Shown: positions 7,485 through 17,092, numbered from the stretch's first letter. The stretch: 64,000 nt of DNA from Neorhizobium galegae (GCF_021391675.1 NZ_CP090095.1:1741501-1805500), one strand, 5' to 3'. Numbers and translations are program-made. Notes: a model not told the origin generated them from the sequence alone.

Positions 7485-9140
7485 ATGAAAATCGGGCAGC
7501 AGACCAGACGCAAGTTCCTTTCCACCCTGGCAGTCGGCCTGGCCGCGCCAGTCTTTTTCAGAGGCAGCGTGTCGATGGCGGCCCAATCCGCAACCGTCGG
7601 GATCAGGAATGGCGTCCTGCGCGGCTCCTTTGCAAAGGGGGCCTTCGGCTTCAAGGGGGTCCCCTATGCCGCAAGCACGGCCGGTGCCAATCGCTTCAAG
7701 GCTCCGCAACCGGTGCAGGACTGGTCAGGCGAGCGCGATGCCACGAAATACGGCCCCCTCAGCCCGCAGATCAACACCGGAATGAGCGGGCCTGTGTTCG
7801 GCTGGTATAACCAGAACGAGCCGCTCGGCGAGGACTGCTGCGTCCTCAACGTTTTCACGCCCGACCTGGACAGGAATGCCAATCGCCCGGTGATGTTCTA
7901 TATCCATGGCGGTGGATACATCAACGGCGGGGGAGGCGGTGCCGGCCTCGACGGGAGCAATCTCGCCCGCTACGGCGACGTCGTGGTCGTCACGATCAAC
8001 CACCGCCTCAACGCATTCGGCTACACCAACCTGTCCCACCTCGATGCCGAGCGTTTCGGCGACGCAGCCAATGCCGGCAATCTCGACATCGTTGCGGCAC
8101 TGGTATGGGTCCGCGACAACATCGCTGCATTCGGCGGAGACCCCGGCAGCGTAACCGTCTTCGGACAGTCCGGCGGCGGGTCGAAGATCATGACCCTGCT
8201 GGCCATGCCGAAGGCCCAAGGATTGTTCCATCGCGCCATCAGCATGAGCGGCGCGGCCGGCCTCAACGTCGATCCGGCGGAGGCCATGGAGCCTTATGCC
8301 AACGCGTTCATCAGGGAGCTCGGTGTCGATCCGAACAACCTCGCGGTGGCGCAGCAGATCCCGATGCAGACCGTGCTCGACTCGCGCAACCGTGCCGTGG
8401 CCGCCTCGTTCGAAGGCGCCCGCCCGGTCATCGACGGAAAGCACATCGTCACCCGTCCGATGACGGCGGAAGGCCTCGCAATGCATGCCAAGGTGCCGCT
8501 CATGATGGGGAGCACCAAGACGGAGGCCAGCCTGTTCTTCCAGAGCGACATGCGGAACTTCAAGCTCACCGACGACCAGATGCGGATGAGGATGCGCACG
8601 GTGTTCAAGATCGGCGACCGGAAGGTCGATGCCATCGTGGCGGCGTACCGCCAGGCGTCACCCGAGATGACCCCGTCCGACATCCTGGTCGCCGTCGCCT
8701 CCGACGTACAGTTCCGTCTTCCGTTGACGGGGGCCGCCGAGACCAAGTCGGGCGCATCCGGCCAGGCTCCCGTCTACATGTACAGTTTCAACTGGCCCAT
8801 CCCGTGGGAAAACGGCGTGCTCGGCTCGCCGCATGCCGTCGATATCCCGTTTGCGTTCGGCACCGTGAACGAGGCCGGGGAGATGACCGGGTCGGGCGAC
8901 GAGGCAATGGAGACCTCCATGAACCTGATGTCGGCATTCGCGAACTTCGCGCGGACCGGAAACCCGAACAACGATCGCATGCCGGAATGGAAGCCGTACG
9001 ACGCCGCGGCGAGGACGACGATGCTCATTGGTGCGACGTGTGAGGCGGCTACGGATTGGCGGGGTGACGCCCTCCGGGAGGTCTCGGCGCTGAAGATCGA
9101 TCCGTTCAATCGCGCGGCGCTCTACAAATACGAGTCCTGA
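7485..9140 (+). CDS. exported type-B carboxylesterase/lipase family protein
   Basis: A 551-residue alpha/beta hydrolase. The N-terminus has a twin-arginine motif (TRRKFLSTLAVGLAAP), so export through Tat is likely. The oxyanion-hole segment YIHGGGYINGGGG and the nucleophile elbow GQSGGG (Ser at about residue 229) are clear; the Glu in STKTEAS and the His in PHAVDIPFAFG complete the type-B carboxylesterase triad. I chose the ATG at 7485, seven bases after GGAG; ATGs at 7431 and 7473 are possible. It is followed after 13 bases by an exported flavodoxin and is divergent from a LysR gene. The ester substrate is unknown. Confidence 0.88.
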   Translation: MKIGQQTRRKFLSTLAVGLAAPVFFRGSVSMAAQSATVGIRNGVLRGSFAKGAFGFKGVPYAASTAGANRFKAPQPVQDWSGERDATKYGPLSPQINTGMSGPVFGWYNQNEPLGEDCCVLNVFTPDLDRNANRPVMFYIHGGGYINGGGGGAGLDGSNLARYGDVVVVTINHRLNAFGYTNLSHLDAERFGDAANAGNLDIVAALVWVRDNIAAFGGDPGSVTVFGQSGGGSKIMTLLAMPKAQGLFHRAISMSGAAGLNVDPAEAMEPYANAFIRELGVDPNNLAVAQQIPMQTVLDSRNRAVAASFEGARPVIDGKHIVTRPMTAEGLAMHAKVPLMMGSTKTEASLFFQSDMRNFKLTDDQMRMRMRTVFKIGDRKVDAIVAAYRQASPEMTPSDILVAVASDVQFRLPLTGAAETKSGASGQAPVYMYSFNWPIPWENGVLGSPHAVDIPFAFGTVNEAGEMTGSGDEAMETSMNLMSAFANFARTGNPNNDRMPEWKPYDAAARTTMLIGATCEAATDWRGDALREVSALKIDPFNRAALYKYES

Positions 9141-9153
9141 GAGGAGGCGGGGC

Positions 9154-9732
9154 GTGAGCCATAAGATCCCGAAACGCACGCTCTTGAAGGCGATATCGTT
9201 GACGGCCGCAGGTGTGGCCATACCCCGGGTGCCGGCACTCGCAGCTCCGCAGCCCCGCGTGCTGGTGGCCTATTTCTCCCGAACCGGGAACACACGGGTG
9301 ATCGCGAAACAGATCCGGCGTGCCCGCGATGCCACGCTCTTTGAAATCATAGCGGCCACGCCCTATCCGGAGGATTACCAGGCAACGGTCGCCCAGGCTG
9401 CGGCAGAGACCAAATCCGCCTATCTGCCGCCCCTCACGCATTTCGTTGCCGACATTCAATCCTACGACACGATCTTCCTGGGCTTCCCCATCTGGGGAAT
9501 GACCGCGCCGCCGGTGATCCGATCATTCCTGCTGGCCCACGACCTGGCGGGAAAGCAGGTCGTTCCGTTCATGACCCACGGCGGTTACGGCCCGGGCAAC
9601 AGCATCAGCGTCGTCGGGGCTCATGCCCCCAAGGCAATCGTCCGCCCCGGCTTTTCCCTGGAGGCCGATCAGGAGAAGCGCACGCAGGACACGGTCTCGA
9701 CCTGGCTCGACACCGTGCCGCGGAGCGACTGA
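9154..9732 (+). CDS. exported flavodoxin-like protein
   Basis: A 192-residue protein starting at GTG behind GGAGGCGGG. An N-terminal signal with KRTLLKAISLTAAGVAIP and cleavage after PALA indicates Sec or Tat export. The mature part is a flavodoxin: the FMN phosphate loop FSRTGNTRVIAKQI, the segment FLGFPIWGM, and the FMTHGGYGPGNS loop. Exported flavodoxins of this kind are found in many proteobacteria and are thought to act as periplasmic quinone or thiol reductases, but their physiology is poorly known. It is the second gene of a carboxylesterase-flavodoxin unit divergent from a LysR gene. Confidence 0.85.
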   Translation: MSHKIPKRTLLKAISLTAAGVAIPRVPALAAPQPRVLVAYFSRTGNTRVIAKQIRRARDATLFEIIAATPYPEDYQATVAQAAAETKSAYLPPLTHFVADIQSYDTIFLGFPIWGMTAPPVIRSFLLAHDLAGKQVVPFMTHGGYGPGNSISVVGAHAPKAIVRPGFSLEADQEKRTQDTVSTWLDTVPRSD

Positions 9733-10069
9733 GGCGTTCCGCCGGCCAGGTCGAGGCTTCCTTTGTTCCGTGGCAACGATCCGGCGGGCTCTTGCACGAC
9801 CTCGGACAAGGATGTCACCGATACCGGATCAGACTATCCTGATGCGTTCGATGAACTGCGGCGGTGGAAGTGTCCACCCTCGCCAATATCGCTGTCATAA
9901 CCCATATTCTGTCCCTTCTGCCGGAGCGGGCACGGACGGTGCAAACCTGTGCAAATGCTGGGGCGCGTCCTTTTCACAAATGAAATAAATCTGTCACAAA
10001 ACTGTAATGAGCAACAGATAGAGGGTAGCCGACGCCCAAGCGTCAATCCGAATTCCAAGGGAGAAATCC
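9733..10069. other. upstream region of the pst operon
   Basis: The 337-bp gap between the flavodoxin stop and pstS contains the Pho box described separately, about 60 bases before pstS. No phoR gene or other coding region is present. The remainder shows no clear element. Confidence 0.6.
9991..10008 (+). promoter_or_regulatory. Pho box (PhoB operator) of the pst operon
   Basis: The sequence CTGTCAC AAAA CTGTAAT has two CTGTNAY heptamers spaced by four A residues, giving the 11-base periodicity of PhoB direct-repeat sites. It lies about 62 bases upstream of the pstS ATG, right for a -35-replacing activator site. PhoB is encoded in the same operon, so the operon is probably autoregulated. Confidence 0.85.
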
Positions 10070-11104
10070 ATGAAGAAGTATCTAGGAAGCTGCGCTGTAG
10101 CCGCAATTCTGCTGGCCACCGCAGGCGTTGCAACGGCTCGCGATCAGGTTCAGGTTGCCGGTTCCTCCACCGTTCTTCCCTATGCGAAGATCGTTGCGGA
10201 AGCTTTCGGCGAAGCCTTCCCGAAATTCAAGACCCCGATCGTCGAGTCGGGCGGCACCGGCGCTGGCCTCAAGGAATTCTGCAAGGGCGTCGGCGAAGCC
10301 ACGATCGACATTGCAAATGCTTCCCGCCCGATCAACAAGTCTGAAGCCGAAGCCTGCAAGGCCGCCGGCGTCAGCGACGTCCAGGAAATCCGCATCGGCT
10401 ACGACGGTATCGTTTTCGCGACTGCCAGCAGCAACGGTGACATGAAGCTCGAGCCGAAGGACATCTACAAGGCTCTCGCTGCTCAGGTCGTTGTTGACGG
10501 CAAGCTCGTCGCCAACCCCTACAAGAACTGGTCGGAGATCAATCCGACGCTTCCGAAGGGCCCGATCGCCGCCTACATCCCGGGCGAAAAGCACGGCACC
10601 CGCGAAGTTTTCGAACTGAACGTTCTTGCCGCAGGCTGCAAGGATTCCGGCGCAACCGACGTCATCGCCAAGGAAATCGCTGAGAAGGCTGCCCAGGCCA
10701 AGGCTTGCGTTGCTGTTCGCAAGGACGGCGTTGCCGTGGACATCGACGGCGACTACACCGAGACGCTCGCTCGTATCGCTGCCAACAAGACCGGCGTCGG
10801 CGTATTCGGCCTCGCTTTCTACGAAAACAACGCCGACAAGCTGAAGGTCGCCACCATGCGCGGCATCAAGCCGACCGCGGCCACGATCGCTGACGGCACC
10901 TATCCGGTTTCCCGTCCGCTGTTCTTCTACGTCAAGAAGGCTCACCTGGGCGTCGTCCCGGGCCTCAAGGAATACGTCGAGTTCTTCCTCTCCGACGACA
11001 TGATCGGCCCTGACTCGCCGCTCATCGAGTACGGTCTGGTTGCCGCTCCGGACGCGCAGCGCGAACAGGCCCGCAAGGACTTTACCGCTGGCAAGTCCAT
11101 GTAA
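10070..11104 (+). CDS. pstS: PstS, periplasmic phosphate-binding protein
   Basis: A 344-residue substrate-binding protein that captures inorganic phosphate for the PstCAB transporter. The signal peptide ends at ATARD (about residue 23). The phosphate-binding segments are present: VAGSSTVLPYAK near residues 28-39, SGGTGAG near 64-70, and SRPINKSEAEAC near 84-95. It begins behind AAGGGAGA, about 60 bases after a Pho box, and is followed by a strong hairpin before pstC, consistent with extra PstS relative to the membrane subunits. Confidence 0.95.
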   Translation: MKKYLGSCAVAAILLATAGVATARDQVQVAGSSTVLPYAKIVAEAFGEAFPKFKTPIVESGGTGAGLKEFCKGVGEATIDIANASRPINKSEAEACKAAGVSDVQEIRIGYDGIVFATASSNGDMKLEPKDIYKALAAQVVVDGKLVANPYKNWSEINPTLPKGPIAAYIPGEKHGTREVFELNVLAAGCKDSGATDVIAKEIAEKAAQAKACVAVRKDGVAVDIDGDYTETLARIAANKTGVGVFGLAFYENNADKLKVATMRGIKPTAATIADGTYPVSRPLFFYVKKAHLGVVPGLKEYVEFFLSDDMIGPDSPLIEYGLVAAPDAQREQARKDFTAGKSM

Positions 11105-11111
11105 TCAAAAG

Positions 11112-11137
11112 AACGGCGCCGCTTCGGCGGCGCCGTT
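11112..11137 (+). terminator. intercistronic hairpin between pstS and pstC
   Basis: A perfect 11-bp stem, AACGGCGCCGC and GCGGCGCCGTT, closes a stable TTCG tetraloop and is followed by TCTCT. It lies 8 bases after the pstS stop. It is likely a partial terminator or an mRNA-stabilising stem that raises PstS over the downstream subunits. Confidence 0.75.
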
Positions 11138-11285
11138 TCTCTCCGGCCGCAGGCTTTTGCCTCGGTGGGGGATCGTCGTTCTTGCGGCGATGGTGTTGCG
11201 CGAGGCGCGACGGCGATGCGATCGGTTCCGATGACCGGAGCTGGGCGGTGATGGGTTGCCGCCGAAGGCGGTACGCCGGGGGATT

Positions 11286-12773
11286 ATGATGAACACATCA
11301 CTAATATTGTTGATTTTGGCGATAATCGGCATAGCCGGTTACGTCGCCGGTGCCCGGTATGCAATGGCACTGGTCGGAGGAATTTCCTCCAAACTTCATT
11401 CGCGGCCTGGATATTACGGTTCTTTTGTCGCCGTCTGGGCGATCTTGCCGGCCGTCGTCATTCTTTTTGTCTGGCTGGTCGCCAGCCCCATGTATATCAG
11501 CTCCTCGGTGCGCGGTGCGTTTCCCGAAGAGGTGAAAACCCAATCGCAGGCCGAGCAGGGCCTGAGCTACGGCATGATCACCTCGATTGCCCGCGGCATG
11601 AATGCGCTGACCGGCGACGAGATCGCCCGCATCGAGAATAGTCCGGTGGAGCTTCGTGCAGCGCTTGGCGCCAAGGGCGTTCCGCTTGCGGGTGATCCGC
11701 AGCCCTTCATGGTCAAGGCGGCTGCCGAACTGAACAGGATGACCTTCGTCAGCCGTATCCTGATGACGATCGTCGTTCTGGGGGTTTCCATCGGCGGCGC
11801 CCTCTTCGCCTATCGCCAGATCGCGCCGCGCTTCCGCGCCCGCAACCGGGTGGAAAAAGTGGTTCTCGGCAGCCTCGTCGTCGCTTCTTCGATCGCTATT
11901 CTGACCACGGTCGGCATCGTCGCATCGATGCTGACCGAAGCTACTCACTTCTTCACCGCCATTCCCGCCTGGGAATTCTTCTTCGGCACGGTATGGGATC
12001 CGCGTTTTGCGGCTGCGGGCTCGGGTGGCTCCGAAGGTCAGTTCGGCCTCATTCCGCTGCTGCTCGGCACGCTCTATATCGGTTTCGTCGCGATGCTCTT
12101 CGCGGTTCCGATCGGCCTCTTTTCGGCAATCTACATGTCGGAATACGCCTCGCCGAAAGTCCGCGCGGTTGCCAAGCCGCTGCTCGAAGTGCTTGCCGGC
12201 ATTCCGACCATCGTCTACGGCTTCTTCGCATTGACGACGGTCGGTCCGTTCCTTCGCGACATTTCTTCGCAGCTGAACGGCCTGGTCACCGGCGACTACG
12301 CCAACTTCATCCAGGCACAGAGCGTTCTGACGGCCGGTTTCGTCATGGGCATCATGCTGATCCCCTACGTCTCCTCGCTGTCGGACGACATCATCACCGC
12401 AGTGCCGCGTGCCCTGCGTGACGGCTCGCTCGGTCTCGGCGCCACCCGGTCGGAAACCATCAAGAAGGTCGTCCTGCCGGCCGCTCTGCCGGGCATCGTC
12501 GGCGCGCTCCTGATGACCGCATCGCGCGCCGTCGGCGAAACCATGATCGTCGTGCTTGCGGCCGGTGTCGCCGCCCGCCTGCAGATCAATCCGTTCGAGC
12601 CGATGACGACCGTGACCGTCAAGATCGTCAACCAGCTGACGGGTGACCTCGAGTTCACCTCGCCGCAGACCCTGGTTGCCTTCGCGCTGGGCATCACGCT
12701 GTTCGCCATCACGCTTTGCCTCAACATCTACGCGCTCTATATCGTGCGCAAATACCGGGAGCAGTACGAATGA
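11286..12773 (+). CDS. pstC: PstC, phosphate ABC transporter permease
   Basis: A 495-residue inner-membrane permease. It has an extended N-terminal part (helices near residues 5-25 and 40-65, then a periplasmic stretch) and the BPD_transp_1 core in the C-terminal half, with the EAA loop LGLGATRSETIKKVVLPAAL that contacts PstB. This long form is common in alphaproteobacteria. The start ATG at 11286 follows GGGGGA; an upstream TTG at 11256 is less likely. Its stop overlaps the pstA start as ATGA. Confidence 0.93.
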   Translation: MMNTSLILLILAIIGIAGYVAGARYAMALVGGISSKLHSRPGYYGSFVAVWAILPAVVILFVWLVASPMYISSSVRGAFPEEVKTQSQAEQGLSYGMITSIARGMNALTGDEIARIENSPVELRAALGAKGVPLAGDPQPFMVKAAAELNRMTFVSRILMTIVVLGVSIGGALFAYRQIAPRFRARNRVEKVVLGSLVVASSIAILTTVGIVASMLTEATHFFTAIPAWEFFFGTVWDPRFAAAGSGGSEGQFGLIPLLLGTLYIGFVAMLFAVPIGLFSAIYMSEYASPKVRAVAKPLLEVLAGIPTIVYGFFALTTVGPFLRDISSQLNGLVTGDYANFIQAQSVLTAGFVMGIMLIPYVSSLSDDIITAVPRALRDGSLGLGATRSETIKKVVLPAALPGIVGALLMTASRAVGETMIVVLAAGVAARLQINPFEPMTTVTVKIVNQLTGDLEFTSPQTLVAFALGITLFAITLCLNIYALYIVRKYREQYE

Positions 12774-14089
12774 CCGATGTGGTTTCTCCCGCCGCCGGCA
12801 TCCCCAAGGCCAAGGCCGTCCGTCGCGATATCGGCATCAAGGGCCGTTACGCCGCCGAGCGTCGCTTCCGTGCCTATGGCATCGCCGCGCTTTCCTTCGG
12901 CATCATCTTCCTGATGCTTCTGCTGTGGTCGGTGGTCTCCAAGGGATACACCGCCTTCCAGCAGACCATGATCACCATGCCGGTCGAGTTTTCGCAGCAG
13001 ATCATCGACCCGCAGAACGAACGGACCACCAACCCGCAGAAGCTGATGACGGCGAACTATCCGGTCGTCGCCCGCAACGCTCTCGCCAAGCTGCTCAACG
13101 TCAGCGTGGACGACCGTGTCGCAGCCCGCGCAGTCAGCCAGATGCTGTCGGATGGCGTGCGTGTTCAGCTGCGTGACCTGGTCGTCGCCAATCCGGCGAT
13201 CATCGGCACGACGCAGACGGTCACCCTGCTTGCTTCCGGCGATATCGACTCGGCCTACAAGGGTCAGATCGACCTCACCGTCAGCCAGGAGAACCGCAAG
13301 ATCAACGACCAGCAGCTCGGCTGGATGACGCAGCTCTCCGACAGCGGCGCGCTCGCCAAGCATTTCAACAGCGGCATTTTCGTCAACGGCGCATCGAGCC
13401 GTCCGGAAGCGGCCGGCGTCGGCGTCGCGCTCATCGGCTCGTTCTACATGATGCTGATCGTGCTCGTCTTGGCTCTGCCGATCGGCGTCGCGGCCTCGAT
13501 CTATCTCGAGGAGTTCGCGCCGAAGAACAAGTTCACCGACCTGATCGAGGTGAATATCAACAACCTCGCGGCCGTTCCCTCGATCGTCTACGGTCTTCTC
13601 GGTCTGGCGGTCTTCGTCAACTTCATGGGCCTGCCCCGTTCCGCCTCCTTGGTCGGTGGTCTGGTGCTCACCCTCATGACGCTGCCGACGATCATCATCG
13701 CGACCCGCGCGGCACTGAAGGCCGTGCCGCCGTCGATCCGCGCGGCCGCCCTCGGGCTCGGCGCATCGAAGATGCAGACGATCTTCCACCATGTCCTGCC
13801 GCTTGCCATGCCGGGCATCCTGACCGGCACCATCATCGGCCTGGCCCACGCACTCGGCGAAACCGCGCCGCTGCTCCTGATCGGCATGGTGGCCTTCGTC
13901 GCCAACTATCCGACCACGCCGCTCGACCCGTCGACGGCGCTGCCGGTCCAGATCTACATGTGGGCGAACGAAGCGGAGCGCGCGTTCGTCGAGCGTACCT
14001 CGGGAGCAATCATCATCCTGCTCCTGTTCCTCATCCTAATGAATGTTGGCGCAATTCTCTTGCGGCGTCGCTTCGAGCGGCGCTGGTAG
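12770..14089 (+). CDS. pstA: PstA, phosphate ABC transporter permease
   Basis: A 439-residue inner-membrane permease that pairs with PstC. It has a long N-terminal extension with one helix (about residues 45-65) and a periplasmic loop carrying an N-terminal DUF3333-like region, as in rhizobial PstA, and then the transport core with the EAA loop [20 protein letters not shown]. The ATG overlaps the pstC stop (ATGA), indicating translational coupling; a longer upstream in-frame start within pstC is not supported. Confidence 0.93.
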   Translation: MTDVVSPAAGIPKAKAVRRDIGIKGRYAAERRFRAYGIAALSFGIIFLMLLLWSVVSKGYTAFQQTMITMPVEFSQQIIDPQNERTTNPQKLMTANYPVVARNALAKLLNVSVDDRVAARAVSQMLSDGVRVQLRDLVVANPAIIGTTQTVTLLASGDIDSAYKGQIDLTVSQENRKINDQQLGWMTQLSDSGALAKHFNSGIFVNGASSRPEAAGVGVALIGSFYMMLIVLVLALPIGVAASIYLEEFAPKNKFTDLIEVNINNLAAVPSIVYGLLGLAVFVNFMGLPRSASLVGGLVLTLMTLPTIIIATRAALKAVPPSIRAAALGLGASKMQTIFHHVLPLAMPGILTGTIIGLAHALGETAPLLLIGMVAFVANYPTTPLDPSTALPVQIYMWANEAERAFVERTSGAIIILLLFLILMNVGAILLRRRFERRW

Positions 14090-14102
14090 AAGGAGTATGA
14101 CA

Positions 14103-14918
14103 ATGAATATGATGTCAGAATCGGCAGTAGAAAAGGCGCTGGACCAAAAGATGAGCGATGCTTCCCACAAGATGATCGGCAAGGACGTTTCGGTTTATTA
14201 CGGTGAAAAGCGTGCGCTTTTCGACGTGAACCTCAACGTCCGCGAAAACACTGTGACGGCTCTCATCGGTCCTTCCGGCTGCGGCAAGTCCACCTTCCTG
14301 CGCTGCCTCAACCGCATGAACGACACGATCGAGAATTGCCGCGTCACCGGCAAGATCACCCTCGACGCGGACGATATCTACGACAATAACATCGACGTCG
14401 TGGAACTTCGCGCCCGCGTCGGCATGGTGTTCCAGAAGCCGAACCCGTTCCCGAAGACCATCTACGAGAACATTTCCTACGGTCCGCGCATCCACGGTCT
14501 TTCCAAGAACAAGGCCGACATGGATCAGATCGTCGAGGCGAGCCTGCAGCGCGCCGGTCTCTGGGGTGAAGTCAAGGATCGCCTGCACGAATCCGGCACC
14601 GGCCTCTCCGGCGGTCAGCAGCAGCGCCTGTGCATCGCCCGCGCGATCGCCGTGTCGCCGGAAGTCATCCTCATGGACGAACCCTGCTCGGCTCTCGACC
14701 CGATCGCGACCGCCAAGGTCGAGGAACTCATCCATGAACTGCGTGCCAACTACACGATCGTGATCGTGACGCACTCGATGCAGCAGGCTGCCCGCGTCTC
14801 GCAGCGCACCGCCATGTTCCATCTCGGCCAGCTCGTCGAGGAGAACGACACCGACAAGATGTTCACCAATCCCGACGACCAGCGCACCCAGGATTACATC
14901 ATGGGCCGTTTCGGCTGA
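14103..14918 (+). CDS. pstB: PstB, phosphate ABC transporter ATPase
   Basis: A 271-residue ATPase that powers PstCA. Walker A is GPSGCGKST at about residues 56-64, the signature motif is LSGGQQQRL, and Walker B is [13 protein letters not shown]. The PstB-specific segment [19 protein letters not shown] is present. The ATG at 14103, six bases after AGAAGGAG, is preferred over the ATG at 14097, which is too close to it. It is followed by phoU after 45 bases. Confidence 0.96.
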   Translation: MNMMSESAVEKALDQKMSDASHKMIGKDVSVYYGEKRALFDVNLNVRENTVTALIGPSGCGKSTFLRCLNRMNDTIENCRVTGKITLDADDIYDNNIDVVELRARVGMVFQKPNPFPKTIYENISYGPRIHGLSKNKADMDQIVEASLQRAGLWGEVKDRLHESGTGLSGGQQQRLCIARAIAVSPEVILMDEPCSALDPIATAKVEELIHELRANYTIVIVTHSMQQAARVSQRTAMFHLGQLVEENDTDKMFTNPDDQRTQDYIMGRFG

Positions 14919-14963
14919 TCCAGCCGACTGTGCCGCCTGAAAATCAATTTTGAGGACTAGAAG

Positions 14964-15677
14964 ATGGCATCGACCCATATCCTGTCGGCTTATGACGACG
15001 AACTGAAATACCTGAGCCGCCGCATCTCCGAAATGGGCGGCCTCGCCGAGCAGATGTGCTCGGACGCCGTGCGGGCGTTGGTCAATTCCGACGCAGCACT
15101 CGCGCAGAAGGTCATCTCCGACGACGTGATCCTCGATCACGCCGAGCGCGAGATCGGCGACAAGGCGATCATCACGATCGCCCGCCGCCAGCCGGTTGCA
15201 GCCGACCTTCGCGAGATCGTCGGTTCGCTGCGCATCGCCTCCGATCTGGAGCGCGTCGGCGACCTTGGCAAGAACACCGCCAAGCGCGTCATCGCGGTTC
15301 AGGGCACCGGCGTTCCGCGCAAGCTCGCCCGCGGTCTGGAGCATCTCTCCGATCTTGCCCTCGTGCAGCTCAAGGACGTCCTCGACGTCTATTCGACGCG
15401 TTCGGCGGAGAAGGCCGAGGCGATCCGCAGCCGCGACGAGGAAATCGACGCGATGTACACCTCGCTGTTCCGCGAACTCCTCACCTACATGATGGAGGAT
15501 CCGCGCAACATCACCACCTGCACGCATCTTCTGTTCTGCGCCAAGAACATCGAGCGTATCGGCGACCACGCCACCAACATCGCCGAGACCATCTACTACA
15601 TGACGACAGGCGCCCAGCCGGAAGGCGATCGTCCGAAGGACGATTCGTCGAACACGCTCGGCGCGATCACCGAATAG
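14964..15677 (+). CDS. phoU: PhoU, phosphate-specific transport accessory protein
   Basis: A 237-residue all-helical cytosolic protein made of two three-helix PhoU repeats, each with the metal-binding E/DxxxD-type pattern: DLERVGDLGKNTAKR in the first and KNIERIGDHATNIAE in the second. PhoU couples the PstB transporter to PhoR/PhoB and holds Pho signalling off when phosphate is sufficient. The start lies behind GAGGAC. Position between pstB and phoB is the standard rhizobial order. Confidence 0.95.
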   Translation: MASTHILSAYDDELKYLSRRISEMGGLAEQMCSDAVRALVNSDAALAQKVISDDVILDHAEREIGDKAIITIARRQPVAADLREIVGSLRIASDLERVGDLGKNTAKRVIAVQGTGVPRKLARGLEHLSDLALVQLKDVLDVYSTRSAEKAEAIRSRDEEIDAMYTSLFRELLTYMMEDPRNITTCTHLLFCAKNIERIGDHATNIAETIYYMTTGAQPEGDRPKDDSSNTLGAITE

Positions 15678-15707
15678 AGACGGAATGTTGACGGAGCAGG
15701 CTGAAGA

Positions 15708-16391
15708 ATGCTGCCAAAAATCGCTGTCGTAGAAGACGAAGAAGCGCTGAGCGTGCTTCTTCGCTACAATCTGGAAGCCGAGGGTTATGAGGTCGATACC
15801 GTTTTGCGGGGCGACGAAGCCGAAATTCGGCTTCAGGAGCGGGTACCGGACCTTCTGATCCTGGACTGGATGCTGCCCGGCGTTTCCGGCATCGAACTCT
15901 GCCGCCGGCTGCGCATGCGCCCGGAAACGGAGCGCCTGCCGATCATCATGCTGACGGCCCGTGGCGAGGAGAGCGAACGTGTTCGCGGCCTCGCCACCGG
16001 TGCCGACGACTATGTGGTAAAACCCTTCTCGACGCCGGAACTGATGGCGCGCGTCAAGGCCATGCTGCGCCGGGCCCGTCCCGAAGTGCTCTCCAGCGTG
16101 CTCCGCTGCGGGGATATCGAACTCGATCGGGAAACCCATCGCGTTCACCGCAAGAGCCGCGAAGTGCGTCTTGGCCCGACCGAATTCCGCCTGCTCGAAT
16201 TCCTGATGGCGGCGCCGGGGCGGGTCTTCTCCCGCTCGCAGCTTCTGGACGGCGTCTGGGGTCACGACATCTATGTCGACGAGCGTACGGTCGATGTCCA
16301 TGTGGGAAGACTTCGCAAGGCACTCAACTTCTCCAACATGCAGGATGTCATCCGCACCGTCCGCGGTGCCGGATACTCCATGGAAACATAG
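15708..16391 (+). CDS. phoB: PhoB, phosphate regulon response regulator
   Basis: A 227-residue OmpR-family regulator. The receiver has acidic pocket residues E9 and D10, the phospho-acceptor D53 in LLILDWMLPG, T83 in MLTARGEE, and K105 in VVKPFS. The C-terminal winged helix contains RLGPTEFRLLEFLM, DERTVDVHVGRLRKAL and VIRTVRGAGYSM. It activates genes with Pho boxes, such as the one before pstS. The cognate kinase gene phoR is not in this window. A closely related but receiver-degenerate copy follows after 14 bases. Confidence 0.95.
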   Translation: MLPKIAVVEDEEALSVLLRYNLEAEGYEVDTVLRGDEAEIRLQERVPDLLILDWMLPGVSGIELCRRLRMRPETERLPIIMLTARGEESERVRGLATGADDYVVKPFSTPELMARVKAMLRRARPEVLSSVLRCGDIELDRETHRVHRKSREVRLGPTEFRLLEFLMAAPGRVFSRSQLLDGVWGHDIYVDERTVDVHVGRLRKALNFSNMQDVIRTVRGAGYSMET

Positions 16392-16405
16392 TTGGTGGCC
16401 ACGAG

Positions 16406-17092
16406 ATGAGCGCGCGGGTCCTGTTGGTCGACGACGACGAGTCGTTCCGTCTGATATTGCAGAAAGCCCTCGTGGCCGACAGCTTCGTCGTGTCGATGCT
16501 GGCAAGTGGAGCCGAGATCTCGAATCGCTTGAAAGCCGTTCCGCCGGATATCCTGGTCATGAGTTCGGACCTTCCGGGCGTGCAAGGTCTCGAGGTCTGC
16601 CGCGAGGTGCGTCTCGATCCCGTCCTGTCGCGCCTTCCGATCATCCTCCTCGTGCCGTCGGGTGGCGAAGGCCTTCACCTTACCGCGCTGGCGGCGGGCG
16701 CCGACGATTGCCTCATGAAGCCATTTTCCCCGGTCGAGCTCGTCGTCCGTGTGAAGAACCTGCTCAGGCGCGTCAATCCCGCCCTCCTGGACCATATGCT
16801 CAAGGTCGGCGATCTCACGCTCGACCGGGAAGCCCATCGGGTTCACCGGCAGAAACGGGAGGTCAAGCTCGGGCCGAAGGAATTCAAGCTTCTTGAATTC
16901 CTGATGCGGACACCGGGCAAGGTCTATTCCCGCTCGGAGCTCAAGGCATCCCTGTGGGGCGACGACACGACCGTCGACGAGCGCGCGATCGATGTCCATA
17001 TCGGCCGGCTTCGCAAAGTCATCAGCCTTGGCAAGTCCGACAACGTGATCCGGACCGTACGTGGCACCGGATACGCTTTGGGCGATTTCTGA
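16406..17092 (+). CDS. PhoB-like response regulator with a degenerate receiver
   Basis: A 228-residue tandem relative of PhoB that aligns with it without gaps over the receiver. The DNA-binding half is strongly conserved (KLGPKEFKLLEFLM, VDERAIDVHIGRLRK, DNVIRTVRGTGYAL), so it probably recognises Pho-box-like DNA. In the receiver the phospho-acceptor D53 is replaced by S53 (VMSSDLPG) and the switch Thr83 by V83 (LLVPSGGE), while D9, D10 and K105 remain. It therefore cannot be phosphorylated in the normal way; an Asp at position 55 is two residues away. It probably ends the pst operon and could compete with or support PhoB at Pho promoters. No experimental counterpart is known to me. Confidence 0.88.
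   Translation: MSARVLLVDDDESFRLILQKALVADSFVVSMLASGAEISNRLKAVPPDILVMSSDLPGVQGLEVCREVRLDPVLSRLPIILLVPSGGEGLHLTALAAGADDCLMKPFSPVELVVRVKNLLRRVNPALLDHMLKVGDLTLDREAHRVHRQKREVKLGPKEFKLLEFLMRTPGKVYSRSELKASLWGDDTTVDERAIDVHIGRLRKVISLGKSDNVIRTVRGTGYALGDF

Noticed and set aside
14115..16505. A 796-codon leftward frame opposite pstB-phoU-phoB
   Set aside because: It covers four clearly real rightward genes and has no start signal or domain.
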